Assembly: GCA_963846165.1 (NCBI GenBank)
Contig: CAWJUU010000005.1
Span: forward strand, 930,001 to 994,000
Length of the DNA stretch: 64,000 bases
Reading direction: 5' to 3'
Origin: WHSW01 sp963846165
Lineage (GTDB): Bacteria; Actinomycetota; Thermoleophilia; Solirubrobacterales; 70-9
Part shown: piece after piece, positions 42,893-54,052 of the stretch
Layout: each line of letters begins with the position of its first letter
Numbering within the stretch: position 1 is the stretch's first letter
Translations under genes and position numbers: made by a program
The notes under the pieces: generated by a model
The model's database searches: none
What the model saw: only the letters and a program-made list of their open reading frames with translations
What the model was told of the DNA's origin: nothing

Positions 42893-43305
42893 TGGGTTCC
42901 CTCCCGGGTCACGAACTTGGTCTTGATCGGCAGCTTGTGGCCTGCCAGGCGCAATGCCTCCTTGGCGAGGTCCTCGGGCACGCCGGCGAGCTCGAACATC
43001 ACCTTGCCGGGCTTGACAACGGCGACCCAGCCCTCGGGGTTGCCCTTGCCCGAGCCCATCCGCGTCTCGGCGGGCTTCTTGGTGACGGGCTTGTCGGGGA
43101 AGACGTTGATCCAGACCTTGCCGCCGCGCTTGATCTTGCGGGTCATCGCGACTCGGGCGGCCTCGATCTGGCGGTTGGTGACCCAACCGCGCTCGAGCGC
43201 CTTGAGCCCGTACTCGCCGAAGGCCACGGTCGCGCCGCCCTTCGTGTTCCCACGCCGGCGCCCACGCATCTGCTTGCGGTGCTTGACCCGCTTCGGCATC
43301 AGCAT
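42889..43305 (-). CDS. rplP: 50S ribosomal protein L16
   Basis: The 138-residue protein shows KRVKHRKQMRGRRRGNTKGG near the start and RMGSGKGNPEGWVAVVKPGK in the middle, the L16 signature around the A-site tRNA elbow. It overlaps rpsC by one base. Confidence 0.97.
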   Translation of the reverse strand: MLMPKRVKHRKQMRGRRRGNTKGGATVAFGEYGLKALERGWVTNRQIEAARVAMTRKIKRGGKVWINVFPDKPVTKKPAETRMGSGKGNPEGWVAVVKPGKVMFELAGVPEDLAKEALRLAGHKLPIKTKFVTREGTQ

Positions 43306-44339
43306 CAGGCGTCACCCTCCTTGGGCGGCTCGGCGGCTGGTGCAGCCTCCGCCGCAGGAGCAGGCTCGGCCGGCGGAGCAGGCTCGGCCGGCGGCGTGGC
43401 CTCGGTCGCAGGCGCAGGCTCGGCCGTTCGGGCAGCCTCGGTCGGGGGCGCAGCCTCGGTTGCAGGCGCGGCCTCTGCCGGCGGGGCTCCCTCCGAGGCC
43501 GGCGCGGCATCGGTCGAAGGCGCCCCCTCGGCGGGCGGCGCCGCTGCCGGCGGCGGAACTGCCTGTGCCGGCGCGGCCGGAGCCGGCTCGGCCGGCTTCG
43601 GGGCAGGTCGCTGCGAGGGCCTCTGACCACCGCCGGGGCGGTCCCGGTCGCGGCCCTTGCGGCGGAAAGAGCGCGGTGCGAGCTCCTCCTCGTCGGCTCC
43701 CGCCTGGAAGCCCTCGGGCATCACCTCGCCCTTGTTGATCCAGCATTTGACCCCGATCCGGCCCGTGGTCGTGCGGGCCTCGACGAACCCGTAGTCGATG
43801 TCGGCTCGCAGGGTGTGAAGCGGGACGCGCCCATCGGAGTAACCCTCGGTGCGAGCCATCTCGGCGCCACCGAGGCGCCCCGAGACCTGGACCTTGACGC
43901 CCTTGGCGCCCGAGCGCATCGCCGATGTCAGGGCGCGCTTCATCGCGCGGCGGAACGCAACCCTGTTCTGAAGCTGCTCGGCGATCGACTGCGCGACGAG
44001 CTTCGCGTCGAGCTCGGGGCGCTTGATCTCGCGGATGTTCACCTTGACCGGCTTCTTGGTGATCCGGTGCAGGTCGCGGCGCAGCGCGTCGACCTCGGCG
44101 CCGGACTTGCCGATCACGATCCCGGGGCGGGCGGTGTGGATGTCGACGGTGATCTCGCCGCGCTGCTTGACGATCGTGATGTCCGAGAGGCCGGCGTGCG
44201 AGAGCTTGTTCTCGATGTGGTCGCGGATCGCCATGTCCTCGAGCAGGAGGTCGGCGAAGTTGCGCTCGTCGAACCAGTTCGACTTCCAGTCATGGATGTA
44301 GCCGACTCGGAAGCCCTCGGGGTGGATCTTCTGTCCCAT
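43305..44339 (-). CDS. rpsC: 30S ribosomal protein S3 with Ala/Pro/Glu-rich tail
   Basis: The first 215 residues are S3 (MGQKIHPEGFRVGYIHDWKS, KH domain VVIGKSGAEVDALRRDL-like, and GRIGVKCWINKGEVMPEGF). After a basic linker (RRKGRDRDRPGGGQRPSQRP) comes a tail of more than 100 residues made of repeats such as EAAPATEAAPPTEAARTAEP. The total of 344 is far longer than the usual 210-280. Confidence 0.95.
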   Translation of the reverse strand: MGQKIHPEGFRVGYIHDWKSNWFDERNFADLLLEDMAIRDHIENKLSHAGLSDITIVKQRGEITVDIHTARPGIVIGKSGAEVDALRRDLHRITKKPVKVNIREIKRPELDAKLVAQSIAEQLQNRVAFRRAMKRALTSAMRSGAKGVKVQVSGRLGGAEMARTEGYSDGRVPLHTLRADIDYGFVEARTTTGRIGVKCWINKGEVMPEGFQAGADEEELAPRSFRRKGRDRDRPGGGQRPSQRPAPKPAEPAPAAPAQAVPPPAAAPPAEGAPSTDAAPASEGAPPAEAAPATEAAPPTEAARTAEPAPATEATPPAEPAPPAEPAPAAEAAPAAEPPKEGDA

Positions 44340-44353
44340 GGGTCTCGGGCTCC

Positions 44354-44767
44354 TCAGTCGTCGGTTGGGGTCAGGGCCACCGAGAGGTGGCTCGTCTTCT
44401 TGTCGATCCGGGTCGCGCGACCGCGAGCGCGGGCCCGCCAGCGCTTCAGGATCGGGCCCTCATCGACTCGGATGTCGGCGATCAGCAGGTCCTCGGCGAC
44501 CAGCTCGTGGTTCGCCTCGGCGTTGGCTGCGGCCGAGTCGATCAGCCTGGCGACGTCGCGCGCGGCGCCGCGGGTCGAGAAGGCGAGCAGGGTGCGCGCT
44601 TCCTCCACCGGCATGCCGCGGACCTGGTCGGCGACCAGGCGCGCCTTGCGCGGCGCGACGCGCACGTAGCGGGCCTTCGCACGCACGAGCGGAGCCTGCG
44701 AGGCGTCAGCCGAGCCGCGCCGCTGTTGAGGCGCCTTGTTCGGGTGGGTGTCGTCTGCCTTCGCCAC
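44354..44767 (-). CDS. rplV: 50S ribosomal protein L22
   Basis: I choose the GTG giving VAKADDTHPNKAP (137 residues) because GGAG lies upstream and it starts 4 nt after the rpsS stop; an ATG ten codons earlier would overlap rpsS. The core VRAKARYVRVAPRKARLVAD and HLSVALTP is L22, which lines the exit tunnel. Confidence 0.94.
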   Translation of the reverse strand: MAKADDTHPNKAPQQRRGSADASQAPLVRAKARYVRVAPRKARLVADQVRGMPVEEARTLLAFSTRGAARDVARLIDSAAANAEANHELVAEDLLIADIRVDEGPILKRWRARARGRATRIDKKTSHLSVALTPTDD

Positions 44768-44771
44768 CGGT

Positions 44772-45038
44772 CTAGCGCTCCTTGCCGCCATGGGCACGGA
44801 AGGTTCTCGTCGGCGCGAACTCGCCGAGCTTGTGGCCGACCATCGACTCGGAGATGAACACGGGCACGTGCTTGCGACCGTCGTGGACGGCGATCGTGTG
44901 CCCGACCATCTCGGGGAACACGGTCGAGGTCCGCGACCAGGTCTTGATCATCTGCTTCTGGTTTGCCTCATTCATCTGGGCGATGCGCCGCATCAGGCGC
45001 TCCTCGGCGAACGGGCCCTTCTTCGATGACCTGCTCAT
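44772..45038 (-). CDS. rpsS: 30S ribosomal protein S19
   Basis: The 88-residue protein begins MSRSSKKGPFAEERLMRRIA and contains TVFPEMVGHTIAVHDGRKHV and KLGEFAPTRTFRAHGG, diagnostic of S19 in the head of the small subunit. Confidence 0.98.
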   Translation of the reverse strand: MSRSSKKGPFAEERLMRRIAQMNEANQKQMIKTWSRTSTVFPEMVGHTIAVHDGRKHVPVFISESMVGHKLGEFAPTRTFRAHGGKER

Positions 45039-45041
45039 CCG

Positions 45042-45884
45042 TTACTTCCTCTTCTTCCCGCGTCGGCGGGCACGGACGATCAGCGCATCGGACTTCTTGC
45101 CCTTCTTGCGGGTGCGGTAGCCGAGCGTCGGCTTGCCCCACGGGGTGACCGGATGGCCGCCCGGCGTGTGGTGTGCCTCGCCGCCGCCGTGCGGGTGGTC
45201 GACCGGGTTCATCGCCACGCCACGGGTCTGCGGCCGCTTGCCCTTGTGGCGGTTGCGCCCCGCCTTGCCGATCTTGACGTTCTGGTGCTCGGAGTTCGAG
45301 AGCGCGCCGACGGTCGCGCGGCACTCGGCCCGCACCAGGCGCATCTCCGATGACGGCAGGCGCAGGGTCACCATCGAGCCCTCCTTCGCGACCACCTGGA
45401 TCGCCGAGCCGGCCGAGCGACCGAGCTTGCCGCCCTGGCCGGGGACCAGCTCGACGTTGTGGACGACGGTGCCGGTCGGGATCGCGCTCAGCGCCAACGC
45501 GTGGCCTGGTTGGATGTCGGCCTCCTCGCCCGACTCGACCGTGGCGCCGGGCGCGAGCCCCTGCGGGGCGAGGATGTAGCTCTTGGCGCCGTCGGCGTAA
45601 TGGAGCAGCGCGATGTAACAGGTGCGGTTCGGGTCGTACTCGATCGTCGCCACCTTGGCGGGTACCCCGTCCTTGCGGCGCTTGAAGTCGATCTCGCGGT
45701 AACGGCGCTTGGCGCCGCCGCCGCGATGACGGGAGGTGACGCGGCCGTGCGAGTTGCGCCCGGCGCTCTTGCGCTTGCCCTTGGTAAGCGGCTTGTGCGG
45801 AGCGACCGCGGTGACCTCGTCGCGCTTCTGGTAGGTCGCGAAGCGGCGCCCGGGGCTCGTCGGTTTCGTCTTTCTCATTGCCAT
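45042..45884 (-). CDS. rplB: 50S ribosomal protein L2
   Basis: The 280-residue protein has RNSHGRVTSRHRGGGAKRRY, the SH3-like and OB domains, and the C-terminal motif GVAMNPVDHPHGGGEAHHTP around the peptidyl-transferase centre. It follows rplW after a 42-nt spacer. Confidence 0.98.
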   Translation of the reverse strand: MAMRKTKPTSPGRRFATYQKRDEVTAVAPHKPLTKGKRKSAGRNSHGRVTSRHRGGGAKRRYREIDFKRRKDGVPAKVATIEYDPNRTCYIALLHYADGAKSYILAPQGLAPGATVESGEEADIQPGHALALSAIPTGTVVHNVELVPGQGGKLGRSAGSAIQVVAKEGSMVTLRLPSSEMRLVRAECRATVGALSNSEHQNVKIGKAGRNRHKGKRPQTRGVAMNPVDHPHGGGEAHHTPGGHPVTPWGKPTLGYRTRKKGKKSDALIVRARRRGKKRK

Positions 45885-45926
45885 GTCAAAAAATCTCTGT
45901 TGCTGCTTGCCTGCCCTTGCCGCTTG

Positions 45927-46226
45927 CTACTCGGCCACCGCCGCGCCCTCGAACAGCTCGATTCGATCCCCGGGCGCGAGCTGGACGATCGCCTTCTTCC
46001 ACGCGCGCGTGGCGCCGCGATGCAACCCGCGGCGCTTCGGCTTCGAGCGCACCTTCATCGTCCGCACCTCGATCACGGTGACGCCGAAGATCTCCTCCAC
46101 CGCGCGCCGGATCTGCATCTTGTGGGAGCGGTCGTCGACGCGGAAGGTGTACTTGCCATCGGCCATCAGCGCGTAGCTCTTCTCCGAGACGACCGGCTCG
46201 AGGATCACCTGACGAGGATCCATCAC
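45927..46226 (-). CDS. rplW: 50S ribosomal protein L23
   Basis: The 99-residue protein (PRQVILEPVVSEKSYALMAD, then FRVDDRSHKMQIRRAVEEIF and GVTVIEVRTM) is L23, the docking site of trigger factor and SRP at the tunnel exit. Its ATG overlaps the rplD stop (ATGA). Confidence 0.97.
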   Translation of the reverse strand: MMDPRQVILEPVVSEKSYALMADGKYTFRVDDRSHKMQIRRAVEEIFGVTVIEVRTMKVRSKPKRRGLHRGATRAWKKAIVQLAPGDRIELFEGAAVAE

Positions 46227-46888
46227 TCGTCACCACTCCTCGGCGCGGCGCCGCCCCGCTCGACCTCGGCCGCGCGGGCTTCGAGGGTCGGGACCGCCGC
46301 CACCGAGAGGACCAGTGAGGCGTGGCCGATCACGTCGGCGACGCCCGCGGCGCTCGCCGGCATCACCGTGACCCCGGGGAGGTTGCGAAAGCTCTTCATC
46401 ACCGCGGCCTCCTCGGCGTCGACGACGACCAGCGTGGTCTTGCCGGGGCCCCACTTCGCCAGCGCCTCGGCCGCCTGCTTGGTCGCGGGCTCGGCGTAGG
46501 CGGAGCCATCGAGCACCGCGACGCTGCCGCGCGCCGCGTGAACCGAGAGTGCCGAGCGCAGCGCCCGGCGGCGCGCCTTGCGGTTGACCTTGAACGTGTG
46601 GTGGCGCGGCTTCGGCCCGAAGGCGACGCCACCGCCGCGGCGGTGGGGGACGCTGAGCGCGCCGGCGCGGGCCCGGCCGGTGCCCTTCTGCTTCCAGGCC
46701 TTGGCGGTGGTCATCGAGACCTCGCCGCGTCCGAGGGTCGAGGCGGTCCCGCGACGCCTGGCCGCGAGGTCGGCGCGCGCGGTCTCATGGACGAGGCTCT
46801 CGTGGAAGGCCTCGCCGAACAGGGTCGCGGGCAGGTCGGTCTTCGCCTGCTTGCCCAAAGTCGGCGCCTTGAGCGCGGCGTCAGCCAT
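46223..46888 (-). CDS. rplD: 50S ribosomal protein L4
   Basis: Starting at MADAALKAPTLG gives 221 residues. The tunnel loop region KQKGTGRARAGALSVPHRRG and GPKPRHHTFKVNRKARRRAL is typical of L4. In some bacteria L4 also represses the S10 operon. The start overlaps the rplC stop by 8 bp. Confidence 0.97.
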   Translation of the reverse strand: MADAALKAPTLGKQAKTDLPATLFGEAFHESLVHETARADLAARRRGTASTLGRGEVSMTTAKAWKQKGTGRARAGALSVPHRRGGGVAFGPKPRHHTFKVNRKARRRALRSALSVHAARGSVAVLDGSAYAEPATKQAAEALAKWGPGKTTLVVVDAEEAAVMKSFRNLPGVTVMPASAAGVADVIGHASLVLSVAAVPTLEARAAEVERGGAAPRSGDE

Positions 46889-47498
46889 CGGAGCGCACCT
46901 CGACCGTGCCGCCCTTGGGGCCGGGGACGGCGCCACGGATCAGCAGCAGGTTGCGCTCGGCGTCGACCTCGACGACCTCGAGGCCGCGCTGGGTGACGCG
47001 CCCGCCCCCCATGCGCCCCGGCATGCGGACGCCCTTGAAGACCCGGGCGGGGTCGGCGCTGGCGCCGATCGAGCCGGGAGCGCGGACGTTGTGCGAGCCG
47101 TGGGAGACCGGGCCGCGGTGGAAGTTGTGGCGCTTGATCGTGCCCTGGAAGCCCTTGCCGACGGCGGTCGCCGAGACCTTGACCCGGTTGCCGGCCTCGA
47201 ACTGCTCGACGCTCATCGACTCGCCGATCTGCGCCTCGGGGGCCTCGTCGCGAAACTCGACCACGGCCTTCATCGGCGCCGCTCCGGCCTTCTTCAGGTG
47301 GCCCAGCTCGCCCTTGGTGAGCTTGCGCTCCTCGGTCGGGATCGCCGCGAGCTGAACCGCGGCGTAACCGTCGCGGTCGGGAACCCGGACCGCGGTGACC
47401 GTGTTGGGCACGGCCTCGATCACCGTCACGGGCACGCGCGTTCCATCCTCTTGGAAGACCTGAGTCATCCCGACCTTCTTGCCAACGATCGCCGCCAT
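46881..47498 (-). CDS. rplC: 50S ribosomal protein L3
   Basis: Starting at MAAIVGKKVGMTQVFQEDGT gives 205 residues, the family length. The loop near the peptidyl-transferase centre RPVSHGSHNVRAPGSIGA-like (here RGPVSHGSHNVRAPGSIGAS) and MPGRMGGGRVTQRGLEVVEV are diagnostic. Confidence 0.97.
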   Translation of the reverse strand: MAAIVGKKVGMTQVFQEDGTRVPVTVIEAVPNTVTAVRVPDRDGYAAVQLAAIPTEERKLTKGELGHLKKAGAAPMKAVVEFRDEAPEAQIGESMSVEQFEAGNRVKVSATAVGKGFQGTIKRHNFHRGPVSHGSHNVRAPGSIGASADPARVFKGVRMPGRMGGGRVTQRGLEVVEVDAERNLLLIRGAVPGPKGGTVEVRSDG

Positions 47499-47537
47499 CG
47501 CAGGAGCAGCACCCGCTGGTGGCTGCATGCTGCTGCT

Positions 47538-47858
47538 CTAGATCTTGATCTCAATGTCGACTCCGGCAGGAAGTGCGTCCAAGCGCTGAAGGCTGTCAAT
47601 GGTCTTGGGGGTCGGCTGGTGGATGTCGATCAGCCGCTTGTGAGTGCGGATCTCGAAGTGCTCGCGGGAGTCCTTGTCCTTGAACGGCGAGCGGATCACG
47701 CAGTAGATGTTGCGCTCGGTCGGCAGCGGCACGGGCCCGGACACCGAGGCGCCGGTGCGGGTGGCCGTCTCGACGATCTCGCGCGCAGCGCGATCGATGG
47801 CCTCGTGGTCATAGGCCTTGAGCCGGATCCGGATCTTGTTCGTTGCGAGTGTTGCCAC
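47538..47858 (-). CDS. rpsJ: 30S ribosomal protein S10
   Basis: I use the GTG giving VATLATNKIRIRLKAYDHEA (106 residues). GPVPLPTERNIYCVIRSPFK and HKRLIDIHQPTPKTIDSLQR are S10 signatures, including the NusE surface used in antitermination. It opens the S10 operon; two identical hairpins lie in its leader. Confidence 0.96.
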   Translation of the reverse strand: MATLATNKIRIRLKAYDHEAIDRAAREIVETATRTGASVSGPVPLPTERNIYCVIRSPFKDKDSREHFEIRTHKRLIDIHQPTPKTIDSLQRLDALPAGVDIEIKI

Positions 47859-47900
47859 TGGCTTGCTGCTGCTTCTTCTTCTGTCTCTCTCGGCGCAAAA

Positions 47901-47935
47901 GGGGCGCCGCCCCGTGCTAGCTGGGGCGCCGCCCC
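47901..47935 (-). promoter_or_regulatory. Tandem identical hairpins in the rpsJ leader
   Basis: GGGGCGCCGCCCC occurs twice, at 47901-47913 and 47923-47935, and each copy can fold on itself or pair with the other. They lie about 45 nt upstream of the rpsJ start on its transcript. This could be a regulatory fold for the S10 operon, although the classical S10 leader is longer. Confidence 0.45.
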
Positions 47936-47956
47936 CGGTCGTATCGGTTACTGACA

Positions 47957-47983
47957 AAGGGCCGGCCCCCGGGGCCGGCCCTT
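47957..47983 (-). terminator. Strong hairpin terminator after tuf
   Basis: Thirteen bases at 47957-47969 (AAGGGCCGGCCCC) pair with 47971-47983. On the tuf strand the stem is followed by TTTGT. It begins 10 nt after the tuf stop and would uncouple tuf from the S10 operon. Confidence 0.75.
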
Positions 47984-47992
47984 GACGGGTCG

Positions 47993-49174
<1,182 letters not shown>

Positions 49175-49253
49175 CTCGTTCCTTTAGCTCCTTCGCTTGT
49201 TCTCGTGCTTCAAATTCGTCTGGCTCCGGGCAACCCCGGGATATTTACAGGTT

Positions 49254-51368
<2,115 letters not shown>

Positions 51369-51471
51369 CTGTTTCGTAGAGTTCTTGTTAAGCGTTGTTG
51401 TGTAGGTTGAGCGTGGTTCCGGCGCCGTCCAGGGGAAGGAGACAAGCGGCCTCAGAGCGGTTTCAGCGCAC

Positions 51472-51492
51472 AAAAAAGGCCCTTGCGGGCCT
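51472..51492 (-). terminator. Intrinsic terminator in the fusA leader
   Basis: On the minus strand AGGCCC-GCAA-GGGCCT is followed by a run of T, a textbook rho-independent terminator. It is about 100 nt upstream of the fusA ATG and downstream of the likely fusA promoter. No minus-strand gene ends here, so it is best read as an attenuator for fusA-tuf. Confidence 0.7.
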
Positions 51493-51599
51493 GAGCGCAT
51501 GATCGCCAGATAGCCCGAAACGCTCTATGTCGTGCGGCTCTCCATGGAAGGATTCTCCGCCCGCGATCCGGGTTCTCACCGACCCGCGAGCGACGGCTG

Positions 51600-51608
51600 A
51601 CTATAGCA
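51600..51608. promoter_or_regulatory. Back-to-back -10 elements for fusA and the membrane pair
   Basis: On the minus strand TGCTATAGT is an extended -10 (TGnTATAnT) that would start a leader of about 220 nt before fusA. On the plus strand the same bases read TATAGC, a possible -10 for the gene at 51637. No good -35 was found on either side. Confidence 0.4.
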
Positions 51609-51636
51609 GAGGCCTACTGGCCTTCCGGGCGTCTCG

Positions 51637-52557
51637 ATGGGCCTGAAAGAGCGCATTTCCGCGCTCCGCAAGCGGGTTTCCGGGGCGGCCCCGAAACGAG
51701 CCGCAAAAGGGTCCGAGCGCCGGCCGCGGACACCGGCGAAGCCGACCGGTGGCGGCGATGCCCGCAAGCCCGCGAGCGCCGCCACCGGCGCCGCGGTCGA
51801 GGTCGGAAAGCTCCTCCGCGAGATGCTGGTGATCCCGGCGCAGCTCTTCCTCGCCGCGGCGGAGATCGCCGGCAAGGCCACGCTCACGGTCTGGCAGCGG
51901 GCGGTTCTCCCGCTGCTGGTCAAGCTGGGCGCCCTGGTCGCCGTCGCCTACCGGCTCGCGCTCCGCCACGTCACGCCCGCGCGCGCGGTCACCGCGGTGG
52001 CGTTGGTCGCTATCGGTGCCCTGGTCGCGTCGCAGTGGCTCGACTACCGCGGGATCAGCGTCGGCACCGACGCCTACACGGGCGGGCTCGAGGCCGTCGC
52101 CCCTGCTCCCGAGGTCGAGCGCGGGCGCGCCGGTGACGCTCACGCCTGGCTGATGCTGCCGCTGGCGCTTGCCTCGCTGGTGGTCCTGGTGCTGGCGCTC
52201 GTCCGGCGGGCTCGACTTGGACACCTGCTCGTGCCGTTGGGCGCGATCGCGATCCTGATCAGCGTCGTCGTCGACGCGCCGAAGGGCCTCGACGAGGGCT
52301 CCGCGGCGATCGCCTACCAGGGCGCCCACGCGACCCTGCTCGAGGGCTTCTGGGTTCAGATCGCGGCCGGCGCCGTGCTGATCGCCTGCGGATTCCTGCT
52401 GCCGCGCTACCTGACGCCCGCCCGGGCCCGGGCACGATCGCCGCAGCGACCCGGCAAGGGCAAGACCGGCCGCCTCGGGCGCCTTGCCGAGCGGGCCGGC
52501 TCGAAGCTGCGACGCGACCCGTCCGCCAAGCGCGGAGTCGAGGGCGCGCGGACGTGA
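51637..52557 (+). CDS. Uncharacterised membrane protein A of a tandem pair
   Basis: The 306-residue protein has a long basic N-terminus (KERISALRKRVSGAAPKRAA), an amphipathic region with FLAAAEIAGKATLTVWQRAV, then four membrane helices near residues 115-133, 170-188, 198-213 and 240-258, and a basic tail. Between helices 3 and 4 it has VVDAPKGLDEG and EGFWVQIAAG. The same layout, with matching VDLPDANAVGTLD and EGFFMALVSS, occurs in the next gene, so the two are paralogues. I do not recognise the family. It lies where rpsG-fusA are usually adjacent. Confidence 0.75.
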   Translation: MGLKERISALRKRVSGAAPKRAAKGSERRPRTPAKPTGGGDARKPASAATGAAVEVGKLLREMLVIPAQLFLAAAEIAGKATLTVWQRAVLPLLVKLGALVAVAYRLALRHVTPARAVTAVALVAIGALVASQWLDYRGISVGTDAYTGGLEAVAPAPEVERGRAGDAHAWLMLPLALASLVVLVLALVRRARLGHLLVPLGAIAILISVVVDAPKGLDEGSAAIAYQGAHATLLEGFWVQIAAGAVLIACGFLLPRYLTPARARARSPQRPGKGKTGRLGRLAERAGSKLRRDPSAKRGVEGART

Positions 52558-53168
52558 CCGAAGTCGAGGGCGTCACCCGGCTCACCCGGCTGCTGCCGCT
52601 CGCCTGCCTGGTGGCCGCCGTCTGCCTCTTTGCCTCGGAGCTGATGACCACCTTCGAGTTCACCCCGCCCGGGGGCGAGCCGCTCGACTCCCAGGACGGC
52701 GCCGACCGCCATGGCAACGCGCTCGCGCTGATCGCCGTGTTCGCGGTCGCATCCCTGGCGATCGCCGTGTTCGCGGCCTCAAAGCCGGCCGCTACCGCGG
52801 TCGCCGTGGCCGGAGTCGTCGCCCTGCTCGTCTTCCTGATCGTCGACCTGCCGGACGCGAATGCGGTCGGCACGCTCGACGATACCCGTCAAGCGTTCTT
52901 CGACGCCGAGGCCGTTCCCCAGGAGGGCTTCTTCATGGCCCTGGTCAGCTCGCTCGCGCTGGCGATCACCGGGATCGCCCTGGCGACCCTCAGTCCCGAG
53001 CAGCTCGCGGCGCTCCGGCCGCCGAGGAGCCGGCGGCCGAGCAAGCCAGGCGGCCGAGAGAGCGCCCAGAAACCCGTGGAGGCAGGCGCGACGGCGCACA
53101 ACCAAGCCGACGACGAAAACACTCTCCGCCGCCTCACCCGCCGCCCGCGCGCCCGCCAGCGGGGCTAG
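52554..53168 (+). CDS. Uncharacterised membrane protein B of a tandem pair
   Basis: The 204-residue protein has four membrane helices (about residues 12-29, 56-74, 80-98 and 125-145), an external loop TTFEFTPPGGEPLDSQDGAD, and a basic, low-complexity C-terminus. The GTG start overlaps the stop of protein A by 4 bp (GTGA), so the two are made together and may form a complex. Shared loop motifs show common origin. The function is unknown. Confidence 0.75.
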   Translation: MTEVEGVTRLTRLLPLACLVAAVCLFASELMTTFEFTPPGGEPLDSQDGADRHGNALALIAVFAVASLAIAVFAASKPAATAVAVAGVVALLVFLIVDLPDANAVGTLDDTRQAFFDAEAVPQEGFFMALVSSLALAITGIALATLSPEQLAALRPPRSRRPSKPGGRESAQKPVEAGATAHNQADDENTLRRLTRRPRARQRG

Positions 53169-53173
53169 ACCCC

Positions 53174-53204
53174 GGTGTTTGTGTCGAATAGCGCCACAAA
53201 CACC
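53174..53204 (+). terminator. Hairpin after the membrane-protein pair
   Basis: GGTGTTTGTG at 53174-53183 pairs perfectly with CACAAACACC at 53195-53204 across an 11-nt loop. It starts 5 nt after the stop codon of protein B, a typical terminator place, although no T-run follows. Confidence 0.6.
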
Positions 53205-53259
53205 AAGCCCCGGGCGCCGACACCGCGGAATCTCCCTGTTTTCAGGTAGATCGGGCCTG

Positions 53260-53551
53260 GGTGGCGTTCCGCTCGGGCCGGGGCGGAGTGCGACGCCCGG
53301 TCGGTTTCAGTGAGGGAGGGTGGTTCGGTTTGGCGCGAGCGCTCTCGGTCGGCCTCGAGGTCACAAACCTCGGCCTCAATGCCTCGCCAAGCTCTGACGG
53401 CGGGTTGGTGCTCTATGACGACAACAACCTCGGTCTCGACGCCGAGGCACGGTTGAGGTCGGGGTTTGTGACCTGCGCTCGCACCCACACCCTCTCTCAC
53501 TGACAACGAACCCGGCCTCAGGCCCGGCGACAGCCCGAGCGGAACGCCACC
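53260..53551 (+). repeat. Nested imperfect palindrome of about 290 nt
   Basis: Arms pair in order from outside in: 53260-53278 with 53533-53551 (19 of 19, GGTGGCGTTCCGCTCGGGC); 53307-53322 with 53488-53503 (15 of 16); 53335-53342 with 53475-53482 (8 of 8); 53358-53379 with 53453-53474 (20 of 22); 53380-53386 with 53443-53449 (7 of 7); 53403-53410 with 53422-53429 (7 of 8). The three differences in the second and fourth arms are G-U pairs if the plus strand is transcribed, but A-C on the other strand. The region between protein B and rpsG holds nothing else. It could be a structured RNA, a MITE-like element or a large bidirectional terminator. Confidence 0.75.
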
Positions 53552-53564
53552 GCCGTCCGCGGAA

Positions 53565-54035
53565 CTACCAGCGGTAGTGCGCGAAGGCCTTGTTCGCCTG
53601 CGCCATGCGGTAGATGTCGTCCTTGCGCTTCCAGGCGCCGCCCTGGGCGGTGAGCGAGTCGAGGATCTCGTTCGCGAGCCGCTCGGCCATCGACTTCTCG
53701 CGGCGGTTGCGGGCGAAGCCGACGAGCCAGCGCACGGCGAGCGTGCGGGCGCGTCGCGGCGGAACCTCGACCGGGACCTGGTAGGTGGCGCCGCCGACGC
53801 GGCGCGAGCGGACCTCGAGCACCGGGGTCAGCTCCTTGATCGAGTCCTCTAGCACCTCGACCGGGGCGCGTCCTGAGCGCTCGCCGACGATCGCGAGCGC
53901 GTCGTAGGTGATCTGCTCGGCGGTCGACTTCTTGCCGTCGTGCATGACCTTGTTGATCACCTGCTGGACCAACCGGCTCTTGTGCACGGAGTCGGCCTCG
54001 GTGGGTCGGATGGCGGCGCGGGCGCGTCGGGGCAT
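53565..54035 (-). CDS. rpsG: 30S ribosomal protein S7
   Basis: The 156-residue protein begins MPRRARAAIRPTEADSVHKS and has GGATYQVPVEVPPRRARTLA and the end NKAFAHYRW, all S7. It nucleates assembly of the 16S 3' domain. It follows rpsL by 17 nt. fusA, its normal partner, is 2.2 kb away. Confidence 0.98.
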   Translation of the reverse strand: MPRRARAAIRPTEADSVHKSRLVQQVINKVMHDGKKSTAEQITYDALAIVGERSGRAPVEVLEDSIKELTPVLEVRSRRVGGATYQVPVEVPPRRARTLAVRWLVGFARNRREKSMAERLANEILDSLTAQGGAWKRKDDIYRMAQANKAFAHYRW

Positions 54036-54052
54036 GCGGGTAAGGCTACGGA

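Noticed and set aside
44768..44797. Longer L22 start at an upstream ATG
   Set aside because: It would overlap rpsS, while the GTG after the rpsS stop has a ribosome binding site.
53260..53551. CRISPR array or integron attC site
   Set aside because: There are no regularly spaced direct repeats, and the palindrome is far longer than an attC site and lacks an integrase or cassette.
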